DNA of 64,000 bases from Uranotaenia lowii (Eukaryota > Arthropoda > Insecta > Diptera > Culicidae). The position numbers were made by a program, and so were the translations under genes. Shown piece after piece: positions 44,936 through 55,623 of this stretch (its first letter is position 1; the number at the start of each line of letters is the position of its first letter). Location of the stretch: contig NC_073692.1 of the NCBI RefSeq assembly GCF_029784155.1, positions 71,912,544-71,976,543 on the forward strand. The letters are read 5' to 3'. Below the pieces are notes generated by a model that saw only the letters and a list, made by a program, of their open reading frames with translations, searched no databases and was not told where the DNA came from.

Positions 44936-46310
44936 CCTACCATGAAAATAATCGCATATGCGTCCCGGAGTATAATTTTTAACACAAACAAACCAAATTT
45001 TGGTTTTTTTTGAACCAGCAATGATGCAAAAGTATTTTTTTGGCACGTAAGTAACAAATGATGTTGATTGCTGCCATCGAAACCGTGGGAAAATACGGAA
45101 TTTCTCAAAACAAGTAACAAAATTCAATTACTGTTTCCTCAACTCAACAAAAACGCAAATGGGACGGACTTGCTATGAGCGGCAGTACAGTTGTACCGGA
45201 TAAGTTTTTTCAATGACTGTTCGCCAACTGCATCGTTGATATAAGTCGCGAATGACATAAAGATGATAAAACGACTATAATCGAAACAAAGATGGATTTT
45301 CAAAGGTAGCTGTATTTTCGAACTATTTGCCACTTTGCAATTCCTCAGATTTCCTTGCACTTAAATTCAACTTTGCACTGGATATGGAGTAAATTAATGT
45401 AAGATTTCCGAAATACATTTATATTCACCAGAAGGCCAACTTCATACCGATTCTAGTGGTGTAATTACATAAAAAAGCGCTGCAATACTTTACAAAAGTA
45501 TGATAAATATAAAGCTAAAAGAAAATCTAGAAAATACACGTTTTCGGTCCAAAGTTTTGTCCACCGGACTCGATTTTCGCCCACAATTTTTTTGTCTTCC
45601 TCTCCATACCTCCGAACCGAAGATGCGTACCACCCCAATGCGTACTTCTTTAATTTTCGTCGCTTAACGGCCAATTCTCATCAAATTTAATCGAATTGCA
45701 ACCTGTAGTTTTTTTTTAGAAGTTTGATAAATTCGTAATGTTTAATGAACCCGATTTGTTTTTAATAAAGACTGCGATCGATAGTTTAACTTTCCCTCTG
45801 AACTTTGCAAATGATGCAATAAGCTTCTTAGGGTCATATTGACCCGAATTATTATGTTGACTTTGCTACGGGATAACATTTCAAGAACACTACCTCGGTA
45901 ATACTGAACCATGTTGTAAGAGGTGATTAAATTCTGTAGTTTTCGCCTCTCCCTTCTCGATTTAGGCTACGACAATATATCCGGACAAGATTAAATTTCG
46001 TTTGGATATGATCCTCCTTCTTCTTCTGATTTTATTCACCGATGCTAGTTTTAGCACGACTCGGAACTGCCTTATCGCTTAGCTCCTATAATGGTTTAGA
46101 TATAGAGTCATCCCTTATCCGTACGTGTCTTGTATGTTTATTTTTTTTTTAATAAACATAAAAAAAACATAGAGACAATATAGAAGATCTTATGGTTTTG
46201 CTGGTTTTATGTTCTTTGAATTTCGAGAGGATAGGGAAAGATAGTACACACGTTTTTGTTAAATTTGAGGGAGAAGGTTGAAAATCTTTAGAAAATCTAG
46301 TAATTTTTGC
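44936..46310. other. AT-rich sequence with nothing recognised
   Basis: Only short frames without motifs on either strand. No terminal repeats were recognised. Confidence 0.4.
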
Positions 46311-46313
46311 TCT

Positions 46314-46905
46314 TCATCTGGACGATTTGAAAGAATTTGTCGAAAATTGTTCGCTTGTTGACTTAAATAGCTTTCTTTGCTCGTCATATATTGGGCAGTT
46401 TACAAAAAAGTGTTTAATAGATATAACACAATCACAACTCGGACAAACGGGGGGTGGTTCCCTTTCCAGAAGATAGGACTGGGTGAGTCTCGTGTGGCCG
46501 ATTCTAAGTCGGGTAAGGGTTATTCGCTCTCTGGGACTTTTCGATCTACCCATTTCAAGGGGACATTCTTGACGCAACTCGGCATCTAGATTCGCTGCCC
46601 GTTTGCCCTCCCAGGTGATGGATATATTTTTCACGGTATCACGGTAGGCATCTTGTTGGGGTATGGATATTTGTAGTGGGTTAAGGTTTTATGGTATTTG
46701 TAGGTACCAGCAGATGCCAGTCGGTCGGCCGACTCATTGCCGGGTATTCCCGTGTTTCCTGGTATTCAGACCAGGGTAGCTCTTCTGTTTAAGGCTTCAT
46801 GTGTTATGGATGATACCCAGGGATGCTTTCTATTACCAGCAGATATCGATTTTAAAACGCGTCAGAAAAGATGGTAGGAGTTGATTCACATTCAATATTC
46901 AAGGG
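46314..46905 (-). pseudogene. LINE-C: C-terminal RNase H and tail of a LINE
   Basis: The - strand shows the end of an RNase H domain (TIFSDA near 46870, then IPGNTGIPGNESADRLA near 46750) and the Cys/His C-terminal tail typical of LINE ORF2 proteins (ITLTRLRIGHTRLTQSYLL, CPSCDC, KHFFVNCPIYDEQR). There are several lesions: stops between the two RNase H blocks, a TGA where the Trp before IPG is expected, and a frameshift near 46640. It ends in a stop at 46314. It may be the other half of the fragment at 54437-54960. Confidence 0.75.
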
Positions 46906-47160
46906 AATAAATTTGTTTATTTGTTTCGTCAACCGTAACGTAGACTAGTTTGATACATGTGTATTTCCTTAAAAATAGGTTTAAGCAGTGTCTGCTTTAC
47001 AATTTTTCTTAAGAATTTAGATTTCTTCGATGAAAATATTGTTTGAGGTTTTGCCGAGACATTGTAAAGTCAATGGTTTCGCAGTGTTGATTGTAAGAGG
47101 CCATCATGCGATTTATTGGCCCGTTTTTCGCGTAGTTTGTGCGATAATGATTAATGAAAT
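46906..47160. other. Repeat-like segment of unclear origin
   Basis: The T-rich tttgtttatttgtttcgtc near 46910 resembles the A-rich 3' end of a - strand LINE. No coding motif. Confidence 0.35.
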
Positions 47161-48720
47161 TTTGTCTGCCCCCGATTTTGTCTACCCCCAATTTTGTCCC
47201 ATTTTTTCACCCGATTTTGTCATCATTTTTTATTCAACGCAAAAATACTAAATATCGCCTTTTTTCATTTCCGTTGAACATCTTGAGGTTGAAATCATTC
47301 TGAAGGGACAAAACTGATGGATCGATATCGAAAGTGAAGATGATTGATCAGGGACGTATCAAGATTTTTATACAAAAAAGTCAAGTTTTAAACAGGTTTT
47401 TTGTTAATCAAAGTTGTTGAATACAATTATATTATAACTAAATATAATGGTATAAAAGAACGTATTCAAGTAATCTTAATGCTGTGTTTATTTGTTTGAG
47501 CTTTCTTCAAAGCAATCTTTCTGATACGTTGCAAGAAGATGACATCATTTATTGAGAGATCTGAAGCATCAGCCCAATCAACTGTTGTCCAACATACGTA
47601 CAGCTTCAACATCAATTATGTTTCTTGAAATTTCACTTGAATCATTTGGGATGGATGCCGCTGATTCTGAGTCTGGTGCTACATCCGAAATTTTTAATGG
47701 CTCCAATGATTCGAGTGGCTCGTTTAATGCTGACTGATCATCCAGCGTCATGTTCAGAATTTCTTCATCCGTAAAAGCTTTACTTGCATATCTCTACTTA
47801 GGGTCCTGTGGCAAAATAGTTTCATCGCGGTTGTTTACATCAATCAAATGGATCAAGGGAACACCATCTTAGTGAACGAGTTTGTTATTTAAAATAATTC
47901 AATTTTCTTCGATGACTACTGCATTACAGTTACGCTTTATTTCACTCCAAGCATCGTGCATCCAGAAACTAAATCCCTCAACGTTATGCTCTTCAAGCTT
48001 TGACCGATATCGATTTCGCGAGCCATGACATGTAACTAGCAAAAGTTTTGACGATATTTTAGTTTAAAGTTCTGAATTTCATTCTGGTCCATGGGCTGAA
48101 TCACTGCAGTCACATTTGGAGGCATAAAAACAGTTATCAAATCATCATCGCTTTTTAGCTCATGTGCTGAGCAATTATCCAGTAACAACACAGCTTTAGG
48201 AGGAATAGACATTTCGGCTGAAAATTTGCGTACTGCTGGTACGAAGTCCTAGAGGAGCCAGTTTTGGAAAATCATTCGAGTCATCCAGGCATTTTAAGAG
48301 GCGAAATATGTGACAGGCACATTATTTTTTTTTTTTGATTTTGATTTGAACGGAAGCTTTGAATCTTATCTTCAGTAAATTTTAACCAAAAAAAAATTTG
48401 ATCATTAGGATTTGAACCATTAAAGATTATTTAATTTTTCTGATAACATCGGTCTTAACAAGGTGTTTAAAGATGCGTAAAACCAATATTGTATGATGTT
48501 TTGATGTGACTTTTACCTATAACTAGTAATATGTCAAAAAAGGGAATATCTACTACAAAACCTGTACACTGTTTTATTGGGATAATATACGTTTTTTGTA
48601 GTAATTTATTAGATTATGACGGATTAAAATCATTTTTTCAAAATATCCCGATTTTATCTCTCTCCCCGGTTTATCACTCTAAAATTCATCATGGGGGTGA
48701 TAAAATCGGGTTTTCACTGT
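47160..48720 (-). mobile_element. Degenerate pogo/Tigger-like DNA transposon
   Basis: The right end reads ataaaatcgggttttcactg followed by TA. Near the left end, cccccgattttgtctacccc resembles its complement, but the left tip was not found. Between them a - strand pogo-type transposase is recognisable. The element appears to have landed in the BEL-B copy, whose coding sequence starts abruptly right after the TA. Confidence 0.65.
47540..48340 (-). pseudogene. pogo-like DDE transposase, C-terminal half
   Basis: Reading the - strand from about 48340: VPVTYFAS, a stop, AWMTRMIFQNWLL, a stop, DFVPAVRKFS. It continues with the second catalytic Asp in AVLLLDNCSAHE and the typical FMPPNVTAVIQPMDQNEI block, then a helical C-terminal region to about 47540. 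The N-terminal CENP-B-like DNA-binding part and the first catalytic Asp were not found, so at least the 5' half is missing. Family motifs are clear; the exact limits are approximate. Confidence 0.72.
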
Positions 48721-50151
48721 ATTCCTAAAAATAGCCCGCTTCATAAACTAAACCCGTTTCTGGACGATAATTTGGTACTTCGAGTAAGTGGACGAACCTT
48801 AGCTTGCGAGTTTGCATCCTTTGATGTTAGCAATCCAATAATTCTTCCGAGAAGTGATCATATCACTACCCTCATCGTTCGCTACTTTCATGTACGCTAC
48901 CATCACCAAAACCATGAAACCGTTGTAAATGAGCTTCGCCAACGCTATCACATTGGAGGCTTGAAAGCGCTTTATAAAACAGTACGTAAAAATTGTCAGA
49001 TGTGCAAAAACGATAGCGCTACGCCACAGCCACCGTTGATGAGCGACCTACCATTATGTCGTCTTGCAGCGTTCAATCGACCGTTCTCTTATATAGGAAT
49101 TGATTATTTCGGACCAATGATTATTAAAAACGGTCGAAAACAGGAAAAGCGCTGGGGCGTTCTGGCTACCTGTCTGACAATTCGAGCAGTCCATCTTCAA
49201 CTAGTACGCTCATTGACGACTGATTCTTGTATCTTAGCCATACGCAACATCATGTGCAGGCGTGGCGTCCCTATAACCATTTACAGCGATAGAGGGACAA
49301 ATTTCATCGGAGCCGATAAGGAGTTAAAACGCACTCTAGAAAATGTTAACCAAGACAGACTTATGGAAGAATTTGTAACATCGGAGACGCAGTGGTCCTT
49401 CAATCCACCAGCCTCTCCCCACATGGGGGGAGCCTGGGAAAGGCTCGTTAGAAGCGTGAAAACGAACTTAGCCAAGCTCAAACCAAATCACGCCCCGACC
49501 GAAGAGATCCTCGAAAATATGCTCATCGAGATCGAAAACGTGATAAATTCAAGGCCCCTTACTTACGTGCCGACTGATGATGATAGTTCACCGGTGCTTA
49601 CTCCTAACCACTTTATTTTAGGATCCTCAAATGGATTGAAACCATTTGTTCCCTTTGACGACAGCGCCCTGGCGTTGAAGAAAGGATGGCAGCTATCACA
49701 GCTCATGGCTAACGTGTTCTGGAAAATGTGGGTACATGACTACCTACCTACTCTCACTCGCCGTTCAAAATGGTTCTCTGAAGTCAAACCAATTGAAGTG
49801 GGGGACATAACTGTCATCGTAGATCCTAATCTTCCCAGAAACTGTTGGCCGAAGGGCCGAGTTATAAGGACGATAGCGTCACCGGATGGAAGAACTCGGA
49901 AAGCAGTGGTGCAGACTATAAGCGGAATTTACGAACGCCCGGTAGCAAAGCTCGCTGTTTTAGATGTTGGCGACACGGATAGAGTACGCGAGAATCTACG
50001 TCTCCCGTACACTACGGGGGGGACTGTTGATAACGCCAACCAAATCAACGAGCCCCTTGCCCTTAGTTCCCGAAACGTCAAAGTCAAGTCCGGGAGCTCG
50101 TCACTCGCTTCTGTCAAGCCCGACAAGACGACAGGACGTTTGGAGGAGTGA
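48721..50151 (+). pseudogene. BEL-B: integrase and C-terminal part of a second BEL/Pao Pol
   Basis: The frame is open to TGA at 50149-50151. After the first ~10 codons, which belong to the pogo end, it shows the HHCC finger (YHHQNHETVVNELRQRYHI, CQMC), the integrase core with Asp in GIDYFGP, Asp in YSDRGTNF and Glu in MGGAWERLVRSVK, and a DUF5641-like tail (KWFSEVKPIEVGDITVIVD). Gag, protease, RT and RNase H are missing, so it is a 5'-truncated Pol although the remaining frame has no stop. It is clearly diverged from BEL-A. Confidence 0.85.
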
Positions 50152-50153
50152 CG

Positions 50154-50178
50154 GAGCTAGGAGGAAAGAAGGAAGATC
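50154..50178 (+). promoter_or_regulatory. BEL-B polypurine tract
   Basis: Purine-rich aggaggaaagaaggaag just past the Pol stop, before a TG that could start the 3' LTR. Confidence 0.55.
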
Positions 50179-50764
50179 TGATTGGCCGAAAGTCGAAGCG
50201 CGTGTGCTCAGATAAAGTGTTCTTTATAATATTATTTAACGTTGTTATCAGTTATCAGAGGTAGCTTAACTTAAATTTATCCATCTGTCCAAATGCTAAT
50301 TTGATTAATTTAAGTCTAGGTGGCAAAAAGAGCTGTGTACTAGTTCAGCTAAAAAACTCCTCGCTAAACTCATTCCCGCGTATCACTGAGTAGGTTATGA
50401 ATACGTGAATTCAATTGTCATATCATATCTAATTAGTTACTATTTAATAGCTACACGACACAAGTCGCATTTATGCACAATCGAAGGATTTATTATTATC
50501 AGAACTCTGATTGTTAGTTCATATTACGGTAAGGCGATCAGGAAACAACACTCCATCCTAAAGCTAACCTCAAATTATATCATTAACGCCACAGGTCCCA
50601 AGTAAATCATCAGCTCTAGCCAGAGTATCAATATCGTTGCGAGGCCTTGCGAGGCACGAATTCACTAAACGTAAGCGCAACATTCTCTTGATATTTCCTT
50701 AAATTAATTGTCTCTGCATATTTGTAGGAATTTTGTAATAAAGCATTCATTGGATTTATTAACA
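50179..50764 (+). repeat. Possible BEL-B 3' LTR
   Basis: It starts tgattggccg after the polypurine tract and ends ttattaaca, with AATAAA near 50737. Only one copy lies in the window, so the limits are inferred. The right edge adjoins the LINE-D 3' end and could differ by several bases. Confidence 0.4.
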
Positions 50765-50787
50765 AAATGACGAATTTTGCCTTCGCC

Positions 50788-51853
50788 TCAAAACAGAGAG
50801 GGTGCATAAAAGTTTAATTTTGATAGAATTTCTTTTGAGTCTATACGCTGCGAAACGATATCGTTTACAAATGAAACCATTGCATATTCGCGGCGTCCTT
50901 TTAGTGTTTGTATGTCAATGAGCATGCAGCGCGGTTTATATGATGGAAGTGGAAATGATGTCCAATCTAATTTACGAAGGGCATATAGTAGAAATTGCTT
51001 TTGAACTGATTCTATTCTTTCTTCGTGTGAGATTGAATATGGGGACCAAACAACGCTGCAATATTCCAGTAAAGACCTTACATAGGCAATATATAGTGTT
51101 TTTATTGTGTATGGGTCTTGAAAATTAAAGCAAAAGCGCTTAATAAAGCCCAGCATGTTATTTGCCCTATGGATGATAGTATTGTAATGGTCTGTGAAAG
51201 TAAGTTTGGAGTCTAAGATAATTCCTAAATCCCTGACTCGTTCACATTTTTCTACATTCTGATCTCCTAATGTAATTGTTATGTTTGGTGTTGTTCTTTT
51301 TCTGCTAAATGATATTAAACTGCATTTTTTTACTTTGAGCTTCAGAAGGCTTTTTTTGCACCACAGGTAGAAAATGTGAATTTCATTCTGGAATATGCTG
51401 ATGTCTTCTTCATTTCTTATTTCGTCGGCATAAATGAGCATTTTGAGATTTTTGAGAATAAAGGAAATGTCATTTACATATAGTATGAAAAGTAGGGGTC
51501 CTAAATGAGATCCTTGCGGAACTCCTGAAGTGACTTGAATAGGGAGCGATTTCTTTCCATTGAAATTTATTATTTGTTGGCGATTCGTTAGGTATGATTC
51601 AAGCCATTTCAGGAGTTGAGATTTTATGCCAATTTTTTGTAATTTGAAAAGAAGCATTGGTATGGTATGTCTATGCGATCAAATACCTTACTAAAGTCTG
51701 TATAAAGAGCTTCCACATGGTTGCCATTATCCATTGCATTTAATGAAAAGTCTATAAATTCAATTAAATTAGTTGAGGTTGAACGGCCTTTGAAAAAGCC
51801 ATGTTGCCTGTCAGTTATTCGGTTCTTAATTTGGGCAAATAATTTTTCGTTTA
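50788..51853 (-). pseudogene. LINE-D RT palm and thumb, inactivated
   Basis: From the DNA element the frame shows FAQIKNRITDRQHGF and ALYTDFSKVFDRID (motif A). Right after it a 5-bp tandem duplication (tacca) shifts the frame near 51660. The second frame, from MLLFKLQKIG, has SGVPQGSHLGPLLF, then the active site LIYADE joined directly to IRNEED, as if the residues after YAD were deleted in frame, removing the second catalytic Asp. The thumb block RVRDLGIILDSKL and FPLPSYKPRC follow, with a stop at 50788. Two independent lesions make it dead. Confidence 0.85.
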
Positions 51854-51855
51854 TA

Positions 51856-53841
51856 GGGTAACGGACTTATTTTGGACCGGGTACATATTTTGGACCACCT
51901 TGCAGCTTTTTTCCTATTTTTCTCTCATAAATCATGTTTATCATTAAAATTTTGAACAAGCATAATAAAAGCTTCTTCTCATGATTCTAATCATATCTAA
52001 GATTCCATTTAAATAAGCTGATGAGGGATAGAAAATTGAAAATAAAGTTTTGGTTTTTCACAGTTGGGACAAATCAAGCCCATTTCAGGAGGACGTGCCA
52101 TTATTGGAGTCAACTTCCAAGAAGTTTTCTGCCCAGCTGTGATGATTTTAACAACTACAAAAATGTTCACAGCTATGATAAAACACTTTAAAACTAGTTT
52201 GCAAGCTTGATGAACAAAAAAAATTTGTTTTAATCGCAATTTGACCCATGTCGAAAATAGGTCTTACTTAATTCCTTAGGGACTTATTTTGGACCACCTA
52301 ACATAACCTGAGTATTAAACTTACTGTTGAATGTTCATGAACGTTGTAAAACGTTGTACGGCGATACGAAAAGAATTATGCATACAATTTCAATCTCCTA
52401 TTATTAATAAAATTTGGAATTTTGGCATTATTTTAATTATTCAACTCGCTAACGTCCAAACCCGCCTTTAGACGAGGTTCACTTCAAACGGAATAAAACC
52501 AAGTCAATCACAGTGCACAAAAATTAAGTCAAAACTTTTTGTGCACTATGCTTTAAACCACGTTAATTTTACTATCTACATTAATGAAACTGTTTGATAA
52601 GCAATTGTCAAAAGCTGCAGCATAAAGACGCTTAAAAACATGAAAAACTGACATGTACCTACCTATTTTTTAGTAAGTCGTTATTTTTTATGCTTCAGGA
52701 AAAATTATTGACAGTTTGGTCTAAAAGTTACAACCATACAGGGTTGATTGTTGAGGAGAGATGAAAATAAACTTGGTTAGGTAGAAGACACGAAATATAA
52801 ACCCTGTTTAATGGAGGGGTTGGAAAAAAATAACAACAAATCGACAAATATGTAACTGAGCTGAATATTTGAAATAGTCAAATATCTCAACTAATAGAAG
52901 GATAATTTTAGTAAATAATATATTCAACTATAGCTTTGAGATAGTCTTAACGTGATTCAAAACATAGAAAAAAAAAATAAAATGTGTAAAAATTACAAGC
53001 GAAAAATACTAGAAATGTACTTTTTCAGTCCCTGTAGTTATGCAATAAATGAAAAAAAAAAACGGTTAAAGAATTTACTCCTACGATAATTTTTTTTCGT
53101 AGAACAAAAGTTGTTTCAAAGATAAAAATAAACTTTTGCGAATTTTCCAGCGAAAAAAAACTGGCTTTTGGATGGTTAAAAAGATCGCATAATTTTCGTA
53201 CATTTTTATCTTTTTTGAATCTATGTATTCTACAGAACTGAAGCCAAACCAAATCCACGAAGGTTTTTCAAGTCAAAATGCAGTAATTGATGTCGCGGAG
53301 TTGATGATGTCAGACTTTCTTAACTAATCATTGGGTCGCCTAAAGGAGATCCTAAAGATAAGCCAACAGATGGTTGTAGTAACCAATATTCAACAAACAT
53401 GTGTAGCTAAATAGAGGCTGAGAAAAATTGAAAAAAGTTAGTTCAGGAATGAATTAACGTGAACAAACAAAACTCGACTACTAGAATAAGAAAGGAAAAG
53501 ATTAACTGAAATATTCGCATAATTGCGCATCAATCGCTGTCGTAAATATAGCAAAATTAAAAAAAAACTTATTTAGTTTAAGGGTGGTCCAAAATAGGTC
53601 CAGAGGGTGGTCCAAAATAGTAATCTGGTGGTCCAAAATACCGACCAGAGTAATGATCGAAGAAAGGAGTTTTTAGGCTTAAATCTTGTTACATTGCAAC
53701 AAACGACGATGTGTTTCGATAGAAAAAGCCAGTATCTTCGTAATGAACGGATAAAGAAGCCAAAAATTGTAACATGTACTTTTTTATTTCAGGAAATAGT
53801 ATAGCCACTTCCCAAAGCGGTCCAAAATAGGTCCGTTACCC
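51856..53841. mobile_element. TA-flanked inverted-repeat element, 1,986 bp
   Basis: The ends read gggtaacggacttattttgg and the near complement ccaaaataggtccgttaccc, with TA on each side (51854-51855 and 53842-53843). The interrupted LINE-D frame confirms the borders. The subterminal motif tttggaccacc and its complement recurs several times at both ends (for example 53585, 53610, 53630). The interior is AT-rich. The largest frame is 76 codons on the - strand (52009-52239), with a CPNCEKP string but no transposase motif. Probably a nonautonomous element mobilised by a TA-targeting (mariner or pogo) transposase. Confidence 0.85.
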
Positions 53842-53843
53842 TA

Positions 53844-54433
53844 ATTGCTTCAAAAAGCTTTGGAATGCAAGAGATAATGGCTATTCCGCGATAATTTCGA
53901 ATGTCAGACTTTCGACCAGATTTGAATATAGGCACTAAAAATGAGCTTTTCCAAATCTTAGGAAAATTTCCTGATTCCAATGACATATTGAAAAGCCAAA
54001 ACAATGGAGCTGTCAGTTCCATTGCCAAACTTTTCATGAATACAGGAGGAATTCCGTCTGGTCCTGGACCTTTCGAAGCGTCTAAATTTTTTAGTCCTTG
54101 CAGAATATCCTGCACATGAACTTGATTAATGCTAATGTCCCTTGAGAATTCTGGGAAAAATGAAAAATAATCGCGATCACGATCTTTTTCATTAAATGTC
54201 GTATAAATTTCTTGAAAGAAATTTGCAAAAAGATTGCAAATTTGCTCCGAGTTATCACCGACATGTTCGTCAAGGTGCATTTTTGACGGAAAATTCCCAG
54301 TTTTCAACATTGTTTTCACGTAGTTGAAAAAATTCTTTGGACAAGTCTTTATTTCAAGTTCAGTTTTAGCGTTGTATTCTTCAAGTGCATTGCTGATGGC
54401 CAAGTTCAGTTGATCGCATAGGTTCAAATATGA
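53844..54433 (-). pseudogene. LINE-D linker and RT fingers
   Basis: The frame starts near 54427 in the pre-RT linker (CDQLNLAISNALEEYNAKT, then KNFFNYVKTMLK), and includes ASKGPGPDGIPPVFMK and the fingers block LVPIFKSGRKSDIRNYRGIA and IPKLFEAI, where the TA element cuts it. The Met is internal. A stop lies just upstream (54434), where the sequence changes to the LINE-E fragment, marking the 5' truncation point. Confidence 0.82.
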
Positions 54434-54436
54434 TGC

Positions 54437-54960
54437 TCAATTTTCATTAGTATTCAGCATTAGCATATTCAGCAGAGCATCAAATAGAGCGTAGGCTTCC
54501 ACACTGAATACGGAGCACTGGGGTGGTAGGGCTATGCTACGAAGATTGGGAGGCTCATGTATTCCACATCCGGCTCTGCAATCGGCAGTTTTGGAGCCAT
54601 TAGAAAATACATAGGTATGTGTTGGGTGTTCTTGTATTTTTACCGATAAGATCATAGTAGTGTGGTAGGACAGTGTGTGGTTGTTGGCCAGCTTTGATTT
54701 TTAGTGAAAGAGATAAGTCAATTGATGGAACTTTTACGTATCGGAAGGCGGTCTCTCTCCTGGGAAAGATAGTAGGTAAAGAAGTGTTAGTTAGTTCTTG
54801 AACTAGGGATTCGGTGCGGTTATCTAGACGGGAGTCTCTGTTGCCTCCGATGGCAAGCCAACGAAGAGATTCGATGTTAGGTGTTTGGTAACTAGGTAGG
54901 AGAATGAAAGTTGGCCAGATTCGGCCGTGATCGTGATTGTCGTGCCATAAGACTGTCATC
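54437..54960 (-). pseudogene. LINE-E: thumb and RNase H N-terminal half
   Basis: The - strand carries a thumb-like stretch (ESLVQELTNTSLP, then AFRYVKVPSIDLSLSL) and, after a frame change near 54600-54655, the start of an RNase H domain: THTYVFSNGSKTADCRAGCG (with Asn where the first catalytic Asp is expected) and SVFSVEAYALFDALL with the Glu. It ends in a stop at 54437. The second half of the domain is missing here, but a matching kind of half lies at 46314-46905. Confidence 0.7.
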
Positions 54961-55440
54961 GATCAAGGTTCCTTCCTCAGACCAGTCTGATCCAAGGCCT
55001 GCTCTGGAAGATAACCGACGGGACCAGCCATCTAACGACCCCATCCGGTTCAAGCTCCAAGGACCCCATGACCAAACCGAGCTCTCGGTCCACCAGGATC
55101 GTTGCTCCGAAGGTCCGGGTTATCACCCTGTCCTTAGTTCCGGCCGTGTCCACCGTGGAGGTAAGCTTGGCACGTTTTCAACCGAGTCATCGGGAGAAGG
55201 AACTACCTTGCGATCTCGATAGATCCGGCAGTGCATTACTCGGTAAGTACCCACCCGTGACGCAGGTATCACTATGTCCGTCCACAGGTCAGGCATTTCC
55301 CGGGTGGACCACACGACCGTCACCGAAGACTCAACAGCGAGTTCTGCAACGTTCAAGGCCATCGACATCGCTCGGGATTCCGTCATCGTACGCCGGCAAG
55401 TACCACCATCTTTGTAAATGAGCCCCATCGTTTCCTTATC
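54961..55440. other. GC-rich segment with overlapping frames on both strands
   Basis: Frames of 117 codons (+, 55068-55421) and 101 codons (-, 55123-55428) overlap. Neither has a motif I recognise. The base composition is unlike its AT-rich surroundings. It is followed by an A-rich stretch with aataaaatgttaaaattg near 55474, which suggests the 3' end of a retroelement on the + strand, but this is not proven. Confidence 0.4.
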
Positions 55441-55515
55441 CCTGAACCCCTCCCCCCTAAAATGTAACCCAGAATAAAATGTTAAAATTGTATTATCGCT
55501 TTGTCAGTATGACGT

Positions 55516-55623
55516 CAATAAATTAAATTGCCATCACTGCTGGGTGCCTAGAGAGGTATTGCATGACTACTTTTCATGCAGTACTTCGCGAGGCACTAGC
55601 AGTGATGTTAATTGAATTTATCG
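55516..55623. repeat. 108-bp hairpin
   Basis: Arms of about 50 bp (55516-55566 and 55574-55623) pair with scattered mismatches around a 7-base loop (ctacttt). Landmarks are catcactgctgggtgcct and aggcactagcagtgatg. The mismatched long stem resembles either a small MITE or a miRNA-precursor-like fold. Confidence 0.7.

Larger units (their letters stand above)
50766..54433 (-). mobile_element. LINE-D: 5'-truncated jockey/CR1-like LINE split by a DNA element
   Basis: Two blocks of one RT, 53844-54427 (linker and fingers) and 50788-51853 (palm and thumb), are separated by the 1,986-bp TA-flanked element. Removing the element and one TA restores a continuous frame across the junction (EAI before, NEKLFAQ after). 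The endonuclease and ORF1 are absent. The 3' end carries the leader-like aggcgaaggcaaaattcgtc near 50780. It differs clearly from LINE-A. Confidence 0.82.

Noticed and set aside
55123..55428. Host gene on the - strand in the GC-rich segment
   Set aside because: The frame overlaps an equally long + strand frame, has no recognisable motif and lies among transposon debris, so it is recorded only as unassigned.
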